A stretch of DNA of 64,000 nucleotides from Hyposmocoma kahamanoa (Eukaryota > Arthropoda > Insecta > Lepidoptera > Cosmopterigidae). Below, in pieces: positions 10,463 through 21,633 of this stretch. Made by a program: the position numbers and the translations under genes. The DNA lies in contig NW_020654080.1 in NCBI RefSeq assembly GCF_003589595.1, positions 4,355,065 to 4,419,064 of the forward strand, in the 5' to 3' direction. The notes under the pieces are model-generated. The model made no database searches. It was not told the origin of the DNA and saw nothing but the letters and a program-made list of their open reading frames with translations. Numbering within the stretch: the first letter of the stretch is position 1; each line of letters begins with the position of its first letter.

Positions 10463-10554
10463 TCAAATGTTTGAGAGAGGACACTGACTCCTGTAACACA
10501 GGTTATATTATACCTAGCTCAGGTGTCAGGGACTTCACTACTGTGTTGTAACTA

Positions 10555-10915
10555 TAACAATAAACATTATTATTATTATTGTATTTATTTTAAACTCTGG
10601 CCTCTCCCAAGGCCTAAAAAGTTAATTTTGAATTTTTAAATGGGAGAGGCGGTATTTCCCGGCTATGGCACAGTCGGCCGGGGTCAGGGTCTCAGGTCCA
10701 AGAATCGGCGAACAATACGTGCCGTATCCAGCAGGACCGCTTTCTGCATTTGTGCTGGAAGCGACACGCCACAGAAATCCAACCGCCTCAAGCTGTTAGA
10801 AAGGCTGACTGGAATTAACCCATTTGCGGACAAAACAATTGGGATTATTTCAGTGGAGGCCACATCCCATATGTCGGTGATCTCGTGCGCCAGGTCGAGA
10901 TACTTCCGGCGTTTA
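10555..10915 (-). mobile_element. LINE C-terminal fragment with 3' UTR
   Basis: The minus strand has an uninterrupted frame of about 75 codons ending at a TGA near 10685. It reads KYLDLAHEITDIWDV, IIPIVLSANGLIP and MQKAVLLDTARIVRRFL, the form of the very C-terminal segment found in several arthropod LINE ORF2 proteins. A 3' UTR follows and the copy ends in an ATT/ATA repeat near 10555-10575. It has no ATG and starts mid-domain. A plus-strand frame (10640-11020) overlaps it and is antisense. Confidence 0.7.
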
Positions 10916-10984
10916 TTATTATTATTACGTACCCAAGATTCGTACGAAGCGTTACGCCTACATATTTATATGGTGCACATCATT

Positions 10985-11066
10985 GGAGTGGAATTACCCG
11001 ACTGCATATTTGTTCCCTGAACGCTATAACTTGGGCTTTTTCAAGGCGAAAGTGATTAGGCATTAA
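10985..11066 (+). mobile_element. LINE 3' end, left part, split by a tSINE1
   Basis: GGAGTGGAATTACCCG and CGCTATAACTTGGGC are the WNSLP.../YNLGLF-type end seen again at 54695. The element resumes at 11299. Confidence 0.65.
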
Positions 11067-11298
11067 ACTTAAACTGCCTCTGTGGCCGAACGGTTACCAT
11101 GCGGGACTGCCACGCAGAGGTCCCAGGTTAGATTCCCGGGCCGGGAGAAATGTTTGTATGGCTTGCATTTATTTCTGTCGTGAGTTTGGGTGTAATTTGT
11201 GGTTGTCTATGTGTGTGTGTCCATGGCACCCACGACACAGGGTTTCCCTAGTGCGGGGCTATGTTGAGTGTGTGCGTTATATTTATTTATTATTTAGG
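11067..11298 (+). repeat. tSINE1 inserted in a LINE end
   Basis: Full tSINE1 (TGGCCGAACGG, B-box GGTTAGATTCC with one change) ending in a TATTTATTTATTA tail. The flanking sequences AGGCATT and ATTTAGGTGAGCATACTCC are contiguous in the undisturbed copy near 54757. Confidence 0.8.
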
Positions 11299-11365
11299 TG
11301 AGCATACTCCGTAGCATAATTGTCCTTGGTTTCCATCAAGTGAGATAGTGGGGTCAAAAGCCGTA
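11299..11365 (+). mobile_element. LINE 3' end, right part
   Basis: Continuation of 10985-11066 (GAGCATACTCCGTAGCA, CATCAAGTGAGATAGTGG). Confidence 0.6.
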
Positions 11366-11595
11366 GTAGCCTAGTTGTTTGATTTACCGCCTCTCAAGCA
11401 GTGCGTTGTGGGTTCGAACCCGGGCTCATACATCTGTGTTTCTCGGAATTCATGTGCGAAATTTAAATTGAAATCACACAATTCACAATCCTCAGAAGAC
11501 GTGTGAACTCCCCAACCCGCAATAGGCCAACGTGACAGATTATGGCCTTGAGGTGAGAGTTGTAGGGAAGATTGCAGACGAAATGGAAACAAGTG
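11366..11595 (+). repeat. tSINE2
   Basis: Head GTAGCCTAGTTGTTTG, CCGCCTCTCAAGCAG and B-box GGGTTCGAACC, with the body ending near the CAACCCGCAATAGGCC segment. Confidence 0.75.
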
Positions 11596-11689
11596 TACTT
11601 CTCGACGATACATTTATTACTAACTAACCTTACACGTTTCACTACATAATAAACTTAACTATAACTAAGTACTAACATGCTATATCACA

Positions 11690-11745
11690 GCCTAAACCCT
11701 CGCCGGAGAGAAGACCAATGCCCAGCATGATGATGGAGGTCAAAA
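11690..11745 (+). repeat. SINE-type 3' end fragment
   Basis: GGAGAGAAGACCAATGCCCAG followed by CATGATGATGG resembles the tSINE2 3' end at 21795-21845. Confidence 0.4.
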
Positions 11746-11749
11746 ATGT

Positions 11750-12236
11750 AGTTACGATGTAGATACAGTGATTGGTATTTGACGAGGAATATTGAATATG
11801 ACTATATTGATATTTCTCCTTCAAAGAGGTGAAACGTTCTGGTCTTGAATTCAATAATAAAATTCTGTAATATTTTCTCACCTCCATCTTGAAATAAGAA
11901 ATTAGAACATGGAGAATGACTATCTTTGAGTCTACGGCAATTAGGCACTTGGTATGAAGATGGCAAAGAACGGTGGCATTCTGTATTTTGGCTGATAATT
12001 ATGATAATGAAGAATTGTCTACAATGCTTACGTTCACAGTCTGATTAGGTACAATGTTGACGCATTGTTATTAAAAAAGCTCGCTTATCAGCGTGTGATT
12101 TCGATATCGCCATAGCGGCCGCGCTTGGCACTCATGCGCATAATACAGTACGTAACAGATTGTTTGCTCATTTATTGTGATTTAAAACAATAAGTGCTTC
12201 GTTTATATATAACAGCTTATTGCTAAGTTACTGTCT
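11750..12236. other. Unassigned stretch
   Basis: No gene or repeat recognised. The minus-strand frame 11672-11887 has no domain. Confidence 0.5.
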
Positions 12237-12304
12237 TTTTTATTATACTAAGTGACGGGATGAATAAGTCGTGCATATATCTGGTGGTAAGCGTCTGTCC
12301 ATAA
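12237..12304 (-). repeat. R300, left part of a copy split by a MITE
   Basis: Minus-strand R300 3' end (ATACTAAGTGACGGGATGAA to GTCTGTCCATAA); it resumes at 12716. Confidence 0.7.
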
Positions 12305-12715
12305 AGGTGTGTTTACGCTTACGAGCCGAGCACGAATTCGTGTAGTGTGGACTGACCTACGAACCTCAAATGAGGGCGCGCTGAGCGTTCAGCTTGTGCC
12401 CGACTGTGCTCCGCCAGTTGTCGGTTTTTCGACAAACACAAAGGCATTCACATCGCACTCGCAGTGCGCTCCTGAACGTGTTTAGTAACACGCTTCGCTC
12501 GAGCCAAGCGTTATGGAATCGTGGTCAGAAGAAGTTTGTTTGCACTTAATGAATTGTATCAAAATAATCCAACCGTCCTGGCCTTTTAGCTTTTTCACCG
12601 ATTTCGACTATAATAATTCAACCACTCACTCATTGTACGTTCACACTTGACGCCGCGAACGACGACGAGCAAAGCGGTTTCGCTCGTGCTCGGCTCGTCT
12701 AGCGTAGACGCACGT
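12305..12715. mobile_element. 411-bp PIF/Harbinger-like MITE inserted in R300
   Basis: TAA flanks both ends (12302-12304, 12716-12718). Imperfect inverted ends: AGGTGTGTTTACGC on the left and ACGTGCGTCTACGC inward from the right, followed on both sides by ACGAGCCGAGCACGA. It is GC-rich and noncoding. The interrupted R300 reads through cleanly if the element and one TAA are removed, which supports the boundaries. Confidence 0.8.
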
Positions 12716-12757
12716 TAACATCTGCAGTTCCACGCAGAGTCATAAGTTGTTACATCT
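12716..12757 (-). repeat. R300, right part of the split copy
   Basis: Short continuation of R300 (TAACATCTGCAGTTCCAC, GTCATAAGTTG), decayed. Confidence 0.5.
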
Positions 12758-12954
12758 TATTTATATTTTATCTACGGAACATTCTAAAAAGAATAAAGTA
12801 CAGTATATATAAAATATTGTGATATGATGAAAAAATTGTATCTTAACACCATAGTATATCACTTTTATAAACTAGGTAGTATATAGAATCTATACATAAT
12901 TTTTTTTACGATAAGTTGGAATATTCAGGATAGGTACAATAAAAGCTTAAATAC

Positions 12955-13110
12955 TAAAAAGTTAAACTAGGATGAAATTATATGAATAAAATTGGATCCC
13001 CGCGGCAAGGTCCTCAAAATGCTGGCAGCGTACAAAGGGTTGTATGCCTGTGCTTAATGCGTTGGGCAACGTAGCTTTGGCCTTTCGATTTCCCAGACAG
13101 CCTATTAATT
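12955..13110 (-). mobile_element. LINE 3' end (family of 37.6-38.0 kb)
   Basis: The complement matches 37800-37945: CTGTCTGGGAAATCG, TTGCCCAACGCATTAAG and GGATCCAATTTTATTCATA. The copy is 5'-truncated. Confidence 0.65.
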
Positions 13111-13216
13111 TATAGAAATGAGATACTTAATTATATATTTAATCATTTTAAAAATAATATAAATAAATACGAGCTATGATCGAAAAAGAAGGAAAATATC
13201 GCGAGGAAACCGGTAA

Positions 13217-13583
13217 TAGAGATGGGCGAGTCGAGTTATTTTACTCAGTTCCTACAACGAGTCAACTCGAGTTACTTTTCATGAACTCGAGCTCACTCGG
13301 TACGGTACCCGCCTCGCCGCGCCGCCGAGCTGAATACTTCATTCACAACGAGTCAACTTGTGCTACTTTTTGTGAAATCGAGCTAGGTTGGGTCGGTTTC
13401 CGCCTAGTCGAATATTTCATTCATACAGCGCGTCGACTTCCTTCTCACTCGGTGAATCGTCTGTTCGAGATCTACTCGCAACTCCGGTTGCTCTGTTAGA
13501 CACCGAGTTGAGTTAACTCGAGTCAGCAGTTACATCAACTTGAATAACTCGAGTTGAAAAAAATTCAACTCGTCCCATTGCTA
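13217..13583. mobile_element. MITE rich in ACTCGAGT motifs
   Basis: Ends TAGAGATGGGCGAGT and ACTCGTCCCATTGCTA are inverted repeats. The interior repeats CAACTCGAGTT and related words many times. A right-end fragment of the same family is at 61588-61681. Target duplication not clear. The 107-codon frame over it (13176-13499) is incidental. Confidence 0.65.
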
Positions 13584-13724
13584 ACCTGTAAACATCTGCA
13601 AAGCTATTTTATAATGTGTGTGAAGTTACCAGGCCGCATTAAGGTGGCGTGGTTAATACAACCCAAGCCCTCTCATTGTGAGAAGACGCCAGTATCCAGC
13701 TTTGGGACTTTACATAGGTATACT

Positions 13725-14101
13725 CTTAGAATAATAACGCATAGAATGATAGTTTCATATCAAACGAACTGTCACAAGTGAGGCAAAAATCAAATTCATG
13801 TAGGCTAGTTTTAGTAGTAGGTTAATTTTCAGTTTTAGTGAATATTATATAAAAATACAAGTTGAAACGCGTTACTTCCTTGTGGAATGTGATGTTAGTA
13901 ACTATTTTATGTTTGTTGGACGTATTTTTACACTCATTTACCGTACATTTCGTCATTTTTAGCTAAAATTCTGGAGCTGTTCGCGGTGCAAGTTGACCTT
14001 GAGCACTGAAGGCCCGCCCGCTCGTGTAGGCCCTTTTGGCGCGCTTCAGTTTGCCTCACTTAGCGTGTACGGGCTAGGTTTCTATGCGTTATTATTCTAA
14101 G
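13725..14101. mobile_element. 377-bp hAT-like MITE, copy 1
   Basis: Perfect 22-bp terminal inverted repeats beginning CTTAGAATAATAACGC. The flanks GGTATACT (13717-13724) and GATATACT (14102-14109) are an 8-bp target duplication with one difference. The whole element recurs inverted at 43833-44201, also with an 8-bp duplication. 8-bp duplications are typical of hAT and P elements; these ends do not start with the usual hAT CAG/TAG, so the superfamily is inferred from the duplication only. No coding capacity. Confidence 0.85.
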
Positions 14102-14475
14102 GATATACTATTGTTATTATAAATTATGCATACGTTCATATAGTTCATTATCGAAAAGAACTTAATAACATTTTGATAATTTTTCAAAGTTTTTAAAATA
14201 ACAATAATGCCGAATTTACATTACGAAATTTATTTCATGACTGTCAAAACTGATTTTACGAAACTAATTTCTGTACATCAACTATGACACCGGTGGCATC
14301 TGAGTAATTTTTTGCAATGTTTAAGTTTGTTACGCAGATGTTAATGTACAAAATAAAAAAAATGTCTGGAAAGCGAAGACGTTGGTGGATTCGCGAATGG
14401 TTATCAAGAAGCCAGCCTATTGGTGCATCAAAGTAAATCTCTGAATTAGTCAATGAATTTACGTAATATTTTTTT
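14102..14475. other. Unassigned stretch
   Basis: AT-rich with no gene recognised. Confidence 0.5.
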
Positions 14476-14660
14476 AATAATAATCACGCAAACCCCGTAT
14501 CGCGGGTCCCGTGGACACACACTACCATAGACAACCACAAATTACACCCAACCTCACAAGATAAATAAATGTATGCCAAGCAAATACCTCTTCCGGGAAT
14601 CGAACCCGGGACCTCTGCGTGGCAGTGCAGCATGGCAACCGTTCGGCCACGGAGGCAGTT
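14476..14660 (-). repeat. tSINE1
   Basis: Minus-strand copy with B-box (GGAATCGAACCCGGGACC complement) and A-box (CCGTTCGGCCA complement) intact; 3' end at about 14480. Confidence 0.85.
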
Positions 14661-14734
14661 ATGTAAATTAAATAAGTTGTAGTAAAAGTAAATTAGTTGC
14701 ATGTCACTAGTTTTTATCAAAAATTCGCATAAAG

Positions 14735-15000
14735 TAATCTCAGCTCGGGGCACTAAAAGAACCGACCGAAAAGTTCGTGGAATTACATCTATTTGCCAAG
14801 TTTTATTGAAATCGGTTACCGGAAAGTGCGCGAAACCGGATTCATCCCCTAGTTTGCCTGAAAGGTGGAATAATTTAATCAAATGGCACCAATACTTAAT
14901 TATCAAAATCGGTTCACTAAGCCAGAGTAATTGTGTAACCTACAGTATAAAAAAGCAGCATAATTGAGAACCTCCTCCTTTTTTTGATGTCGGTTAAAAA
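14735..15000 (-). repeat. LepB repeat
   Basis: Inverted relative to 57120-57410; shared words include CCAAGTTTTATTGAAATCGG and GGATTCATCCCCTAG. Ends at GATGTCGGTTAAAAATT. Confidence 0.65.
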
Positions 15001-15183
15001 TTAACACATAGTAAAATTAGATGTTGACACGTGAAACTATGCACGAAATTAATCTAATAAAATTAGCTTTATGACACTAATTTCGTAATGTAAATTAGGC
15101 TTAAAGAATTTACAGCCCGGAAAAATGTTATTTTATGTAAATAGAGCTTTTTAAGCCCTTGAAAAAAGTAGTATTTATACATT

Positions 15184-15367
15184 AGTGAAATTACAGTCAC
15201 ATGGGACTTGTCAACTTATGTCTCAGGTTGGCGGGCGCAGTGGCAGTGCGCCTCAGATCTTTGCGATTTAAAGAACAAAGTGGCTCTGCAACTGTTATGG
15301 ACAGGCGTGTAGCTTACCCTCCGGCATACGACTTGTGCGTCCCGTAACTTGATATTATAAAAAAAAA
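15184..15367 (+). repeat. R300, 5'-truncated
   Basis: From GTGAAATTACAGTCACATGG to TTGATATTATAAAAAAAAA. Confidence 0.8.
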
Positions 15368-15904
15368 TTCTAACACCAATGTAACTGTTATTGATTAGTA
15401 TTAGTTATAGTAGGGTGCTCATGTGCTATATCGATATTGTTACCATTTTTTGGAGTCACTATAACATCGACTGTTTACTACAGTACAACACTATTTGCAC
15501 ATATGTATTTTACTATTGTTTGGTATGACGTTTGTTGCATTTATATTTAGCGTTACGTGTGTATCTTATTGTATCTTTTTTTTTAATGCACGTGATTCAG
15601 TTAATAAAAAGGAAGAGCTGTTATATCACACAGTTATTTTTATCAGTTAAGTAATATTACTGGTGACACGACAATGTATTATGACGAGTTTACAAGCGGT
15701 TAGTTACACAGTTTTATCGTTTATTGTCATCATTGACCTCTATTGTCTTAAATGTCAATTAAGTACAGTCAAGTAGGTACCGCATCAATAATATTTAATG
15801 GTTTCGAGATAGAACAGTTTTAAATTTTCTGTCAGCCATGATTATCGCTATTTTATTTTTGAAAAGTCTAATAATAGCCATTCACCCTAATCATATTATA
15901 TTCA
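15368..15904. other. Unassigned stretch
   Basis: AT-rich with no gene recognised. Confidence 0.5.
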
Positions 15905-16214
15905 GTAGCAGTAGAGCTCCATGAGAAAGAGTTCGTCCAGAGTAGTGCCTTAGGGTAGTACCCTACCTATTTCTGCTATCAAGCAGTTATGTCACCATTA
16001 CTGTGGTCCGGTTTTGAAGGGTAAGGGTGCTGTAGAAATTACAGGCACATTGGACTTGTCAACGTATGTCTCAGAGTGACGAGCGCAGTGGCAGTGCCCC
16101 TCAGACTTTGCGATTTAAAGCTCGTGGGTGGCACTGCAACTTTTATGGACAGGCGTGTTGCTTATCATCAGGCGCATGACTTGTTCGTTCCATCACTTGG
16201 TATTATAAAAAACA
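15905..16214 (+). repeat. R300, full length
   Basis: AGCAGTAGAGCTCCATGAG through to TTGGTATTATAAAAAAC, about 310 bp. One of the longest copies and a good reference for the family. Confidence 0.85.
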
Positions 16215-16879
16215 AATTAATGCACTGATAATAATAATATTGCATTTTCGAGCCCAATAAATATGGTATAGCTTTAAACTAATTTTTTTATTGCCTTAGG
16301 TCTTATGCAACATGCTAATAGCACTACCACACTACCTAGCTATCTATATAGAGAGTACATCAAAATGAAGTGGACTAACTTAGGGTGTGGCTTGAAGCTA
16401 TCTGTCATGTTTTTTTGGCTAAATAGTATTTTCAAATTGCTTGTTTTGATCTATATCAGGTTTATTATTCAATCCATTAGTATTGATATACCATTTTCGT
16501 TACACTCTATATAACGCTGGATAGATCGAACTGATAGCAGCGTGGTGTTACTTACAAATACAACTTTGTGTTAAACCACGTCATATAGCGGAAGAATTTT
16601 TAAATTACCGAGCAATAATTATAAACCCATGTAGTTGGACAATATTGTATTTTTGCAGTAATTAAATGTTGTGGCGTGAAAAATAAAAAAATCGTCTTAT
16701 TTATTATGAGTTTCAAACAAACTAAATTGAAAAAAAAAAATTTTGTTATAGATGGAATAGAATAGAATAAAACTTTACAGCACTCAAAATAAAAACAGTG
16801 GCAATATAAAACCATAGGTAAAAGGTAGAATCGGCGGCCCTATCGCCTATAATCTTACAAATTATTACGGAGCGATAGA
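16215..16879. other. Unassigned stretch
   Basis: Open frames at 16305-16514 (plus) and 16600-16815 (minus) show no domain; probably noncoding. Confidence 0.45.
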
Positions 16880-17146
16880 TGCTACACGTAAAGAATTGCT
16901 CAGCTGAAGTGGCAGTGGGCGGCGCACATAGCTAGGTGTATCGATAGCCCTTGGGGCGGAAAGGTTCTTCGATTGCGACCGCGCACCGAACGACGCTCAG
17001 GGGGTAGGCCCCCCACCAGGTGGACCGACGATCTGGTAAAGTTCGCGGGATGCAGCGCACGACCGATCGTCGTGGAGATCGTTGGGGGAGGCCTGTGTCC
17101 AACAGTGGGCATCGTATGGCTGAATGATGATGATGATGGTGAGATG
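16880..17146 (+). mobile_element. RTE-type LINE C-terminus and tail
   Basis: The plus frame reads LKWQWAAHIARCIDSPWG, RRSGGRPPTRWTDDL and VKFAG, the RTE-type C-terminal signature; the next segment (GGAGGCCTGTGTCCAACAG) carries the typical end codons in a shifted frame. The copy closes with a TGATGATGATGATGG tail. Truncated at its 5' end. Confidence 0.8.
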
Positions 17147-17259
17147 CTACGCGGTATAAAAAAAAATAAAAATAAAACAAACGTCAAATAGTCATTGTCT
17201 AAGACACATCTACAGGAGACAATGGGGACATGTCCCTCGATATTCTGCCATAGCCCTAA

Positions 17260-17392
17260 TAACATAGAATAACGCACACACTCATAGCCCAGCACTAGAC
17301 CCTGTGTCGCGGGTGCCAAGGACACACACATTACACCCAAACACACAGACTACCACAAATTACACCCAAACTCCGAGAAAAATAAATATTAA
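17260..17392 (-). repeat. tSINE1 body, split by R300
   Basis: 3' body of a minus-strand tSINE1 (ACGCACACACTCATAG to CGAGAAAAATAAAT), with a duplicated ACATTACACCCAAAC-like segment. The head lies at 17724-17808 beyond an R300 insertion. Confidence 0.75.
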
Positions 17393-17723
17393 TTGAAATA
17401 ATTTTATCAGCAGTAGAGATCCTTGTGAAAGAGTTCGTCCAGGGTAGTAACGACACCTTACCTATTTCTGCCGCCAAGCAGTAATGTCAGCATTACTGTG
17501 TTCCGGTTTTGAAGGGTAAGGATGCTGGTGAAATTCTAGGCACATGTGACTTGTCAACTTACGTGTCAGGGTGACAGCGCTGTGGCAGTGCCCCTCAGAT
17601 CTTTGCAATTTAAAGCTCTGAGTGGCTCTGTAACTGTTATGGACAGGCGTGTAGCTTGCCATCAGGCGCACGACTTGTTCGCCCCGTCACTTGATGTTAT
17701 AAAAAAATAAAAAAATATAGATC
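17393..17723 (+). repeat. R300 inserted in tSINE1, full length
   Basis: AGCAGTAGAGATCCTTGTG (17409) to TTGATGTTATAAAAAAATAA. The bordering tSINE1 halves join at the AAATAAAT/CATACAAA position of the consensus. Confidence 0.85.
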
Positions 17724-17808
17724 ATACAAAATTCCTCCCGGCCCGGGAATCGAACCCGAGACCACTGCGTGGCAGACCAGCATGGTAACCGTTCGGCCAC
17801 GGAGACAT
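17724..17808 (-). repeat. tSINE1 head, split by R300
   Basis: Complement carries TGGCCGAACGG and a GGTTCGATTCC B-box. Partner of 17260-17392. Confidence 0.8.
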
Positions 17809-17965
17809 TTATTATATTTAGATATACATACAATAAAAACAAACTGTACATTACATTAGAGTATTAATCTACTTAATCCGTAAGACTTAATAACACACCA
17901 AAAATTAACAAACATTCACTCGCAAATAACACTTGAAATTCATTCAAAAATCTAAAACATAAATG

Positions 17966-19050
17966 AAGGGTTCGGGTTTTGAAAAATGAGCTAGTGACAA
18001 CATTGACGTAGTGCTGCATAACGTTTCGTAGTGGCTACGAAGGGCTATCTGGCGACAACGAATGAGATACATAGAGATACATTATGAGTATTAATAGTTT
18101 TCAAGCCAAATATAAATCGACAATATTACGACGACAACTTGCTGCGGAAAACTTGAAGCATGCTTACTATAAAACTTGGAAAATAGTAAAATACTTTTGG
18201 CACAAATCCCTAAGATAAATAACTAATTTCAATAATAAAAGACATAACACTCACGCATACACACAATTACACACAATGTCGAACCCCAGGAACTTGTTTA
18301 CTAGTATTGTTTTTCTATTCCTTATTTTTAGACATAATTATTATTACGCCAATAATTATAATTATTATCTTAAGTGCATTTGTTATTTTGGGTATCGTTA
18401 CTAACTAATTTATAAGGAATAGTAATAACATTAAAGCCTTTGTAGCAATGATTCCCGCTCAATACCATAAGGGAATAAGAGTTTCACCTTAAGCTGAGCC
18501 TATGCCTTTGTCTTATTTACTTTTACCGTATTTGACTTCTTTGCTATGTATATTTTTTTTTAAATGTTATTCTGAGACAAAAAATGATTTATTTATTTAT
18601 TAGGTTTTGGTATTGAAAAATAATTTCCGATTTTTCATTGATGTAGTTTTACATAGCGATTTATAGTGCTACGAAGCGTTGTAGATATACTGCCATATAG
18701 CGACAACGGCTAAGGTACATTATGCGTATTGAAAAATAAGCCAGTGACAATACTGAGCTTGTACGACATACCGATACCCGCAATGAACATTACGTATCGA
18801 TACGGTTCATAATGCTACGAAGTGCTATTATATGACGACAACGATTTAAAAACATTAAGATTTCGGACCTTGAAAATGAAACCAGTTACAACGTTCACGT
18901 GCTACATAACATTGTTTAGACGTCATATTATGTCGACAAAAATTTAGATATATTAGAAGGTTGCGGGTATTGAAAAATAAGTCAGTGACAAGATTGTGGA
19001 GTCCTACATAGCATTATACAGCGCTACGGGCACTATGTCGACAACGATTA
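17966..19050 (+). repeat. Degenerate tandem repeat (100-140 bp unit)
   Basis: A unit beginning ATTGAAAAATAAGCCAGTGAC and continuing through CTACATAGCATT, GCTACGAAGTGCTAT and CGACAACGATTAAG recurs, diverged, from about 17975, 18612, 18728, 18869 and 18969. Spacings of the last four starts are 116, 141 and 100 bp. A further decayed unit follows at 19612-19690, beyond a LINE insertion. Between 18108 and 18600 the pattern fades into AT-rich sequence. Confidence 0.65.
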
Positions 19051-19344
19051 AGTTAATTAATAATTACTTAACACAATAGTAATAATAATAATGTTTATGC
19101 GTAGGTTATGGTTTATAACACATATCTAAACAATTTCGCACTTGCCAAATACATTTAAAAACAAAAGGGAAGAAATTATTTTGGCCAAAACTAGCTCACA
19201 TGAAATGTGTCTCGTTATGAGTTAATTAGATATCTTTTAATTGCTTCTTACAAAATTCCAACGACGGTTTTATTGACGTGTCAAATTTCACGTTCAAGAA
19301 TGATAGAATCTTGAATTTCACATATTTTGCGTTACAACACTATT

Positions 19345-19612
19345 GTAATACCAGTGCAGTATATTAGAAGATTTCCCTGTCTCGGACATGTGGAGAGAAC
19401 GGGAGAATATCGTGCCGCGAAGATGGCTTATTTGGGACAACCGAGTGGATGCCGAGCGGTTGGACGTCCTATGTACCACCGGAAAGATCTGAAGGATCTC
19501 GGCGCTAGTGGCTGGGAGGGACACGCTCAGAAACGGGACGCGTCGCAGAATCTGGTGTCGGAGGCCAAGACCCACTTTGGGTCACTGCGTCACCGAAGTA
19601 AGTAAGTAGGTA
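19345..19612 (+). mobile_element. LINE C-terminal fragment with GTAA tail
   Basis: The frame reads LGHVERTGEYRAAKMAYLGQ, GRPMYHRKDL and SEAKTHFGSLRHRSK and stops at a TAAGTAAGTAGGTAAG tail. It is the same kind of LINE end as 24339-24790. 5'-truncated, and inserted within the degenerate tandem repeat. Confidence 0.8.
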
Positions 19613-19899
19613 AGAAGATTTCGGATATTGGAAGCTAAACCAATAACGAATGCACCTTAGTACTGTGTAGCATTGCGAAGTTCTTACGCCCTGCCAAAAG
19701 CCTGACGTTTCTAGTTCAGAAATGTTTCTTATTGTGTGTTATGTTCTATGTTTCCATGTGACGTCAATATTACGATACATATCCGTCACACTTATTCACA
19801 ATAGCAGATAAGACAAATTTGCATACCTGTACAGTATCTGTTGGCGGGGAAATCCTGTACGTATGTGTACACGGATTTGCAAATAATATATATATCTAA

Positions 19900-20186
19900 C
19901 ATTGACTTACAAATAAATGGACGACGGGTCTAATACAAAAACCACGAAAAAAAATGTCCCAAGTCAACCTATTTAAACGTAGTGACATGTAAAGGAATAT
20001 GAAAAAGCTAAAACGTTGAATTTAAATTGTAATGCCATCGCAGTACCGTCTAATTTTGCTTGCTTCGCTGTCAGTCGAACAAACGAAGACTAAAGCGTGA
20101 ATGACGCTCTGTATACGATTTTAACGCCCTATAAGTTCGGACACTTTTTAGCGCGGACCTGACGTCGATATAATTGTAAGTCAATG
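19900..20186. mobile_element. 287-bp hAT-like MITE (CATTGACTTACAA family), copy 1
   Basis: Ends CATTGACTTACAAATAAATG and ATTGTAAGTCAATG are inverted repeats. ATATCTAA and ATATTTAA flank it, an 8-bp duplication with one change. The same element lies inverted at 50362-50646. Noncoding. Confidence 0.8.
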
Positions 20187-20236
20187 ATATTTAAATATCT
20201 AAATATCATTGACTTACAACTATATCGACGTAAAGT
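20187..20236. repeat. Second MITE terminus forming a hairpin with copy 1
   Basis: CATTGACTTACAAC at 20207 starts another, truncated copy in inverted orientation. Arms 20162-20193 and 20200-20231 are 32 bp with one mismatch around a 6-bp spacer. Confidence 0.7.
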
Positions 20237-20336
20237 AAATTTGTCGTTTAATTACCCAGAGTATTTAAGAGACCTTGAGGGAAGACGTTGTTTCTCAATT
20301 TGAAAAATAATTTTAAATAAATGTAACATTTTCATT

Positions 20337-20812
20337 GAAAAAAAAACCGACCTCAAATGTTTGCTTACCGGCTTTTTTTGATTTCCATGGGGTTCCCCCA
20401 TCTTCAGATTTTGACTTCTTGGTGACAATGGGACTGTTACGGGCTCCTTTGTACATTTTATACCTTTTTTCTGGTTGTCATGGTGACAGTGATTTGTTGA
20501 TTACATATATTGTGTCTAGTGAAATGATATTTTTTTTAATTTGTGAAAGCCGAAACGAACCCGGAACTGCCTCCAAACAAAAAAAGAGTTTTCAAAATCA
20601 GTTCACAATTGGCGGAGAAAAAGGTATGTACACTGACATGCCTATAAAATTTGAGGATCGATCGATTTCCATGGGATTCCCTCATCAGATTCTGACTTGG
20701 TAACAATGGGACCACCACGAGAGTGCATCCCTTCAAACAAAAAAACAATTTCAAAATCGGTCTGCAATTGACAGAGAAATCGGAAAACATATTTTGAAGT
20801 CGGTTAAAGAAA
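20337..20812. repeat. Repeat with internal direct duplication
   Basis: Two related blocks (from 20383 and from 20667) share GATTTCCATGGG, CAGATT.TGACTT, GTGACAATGGGAC-like and TTTCAAAATC segments. The ends carry ACCGACCTCAAA and TGAAGTCGGTTAAAG, complementary in part, linking it to the LepB group. The overlapping open frames (20335-20703, 20536-20835) are incidental. Confidence 0.55.
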
Positions 20813-21087
20813 CGAACGTTGTTATCATAAATCAACCTTTTTTTAGCGTTCCTAGATGATATCTAGAAATATGACCTTGAGTATAGTTTGTGTAAAACAG
20901 AATAGTACAATAGGAACATAATTTAAATACAAAATAATGTCAATATATGACAATATCCAATTAAAAAATTCATTACAATTTCTTTTTAAGACATGCCTGT
21001 ACACAGTACCATTCTTATAGTATATTAAAAAGTGTTTTAATCGGATATAAAACATGTTGTTCGTAGTATTGGTGCGTAATATTTTCA

Positions 21088-21170
21088 GTGGCACTGCAAT
21101 AGTTATGGACCGCCGTGTAGCTTACCATCAGGCGTAGTACGACTTGATCATCATGTCGGATGATGGTACT
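21088..21170 (+). repeat. R300 3' fragment
   Basis: CAGTGGCACTGCAATAG to ACGACTTGATCATC; no poly-A tail retained. Confidence 0.65.
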
Positions 21171-21356
21171 AGTGGGACTTGTGTTCCCACAATGGTTTTT
21201 TCGTTGCGAGTTCGATATATAACAGGTATAAGTTTCCCAGGAGGACGCTCAGATTCCTGGAGGAGCTCGGGTGGTACGAGTAAAGACGTTCAGATGTCGA
21301 CTTGCGGATACTAGCTCGTTACGCCAATACATAAAAGTTGTTAAAAACAAAAAACA

Positions 21357-21545
21357 AAGATCTGCAATAAGCTTATAGAAAAATTCGTAAGGTTCGCAAG
21401 TTCGTTCCGTGGCTTAGTGGGCCTATAGCGTCTGGCACGGTTTGCTAGATGACGTCGGTTCGAATCCAGCCGGATTGAAGGAATTTTTTGTCAGTGTTCG
21501 ATCTAATTATAACAAACTATGATATACATGGTAGTCAAACATCGT
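21357..21545 (+). repeat. tSINE3
   Basis: A-box TGGCTTAGTGG and B-box GGTTCGAATCC in a tRNA-like head, followed by the GTGTTCGATCTAATTATAAC body. Other copies: 8940, 34965, 54022 and 60745. Confidence 0.75.
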
Positions 21546-21633
21546 GGCATTCGAGAACTTAGCAAAAAAAAATTACATACCAAACCTCATTCGTCTCTCT
21601 TATAACAAATAAATAAATATAAATTAAATATAA

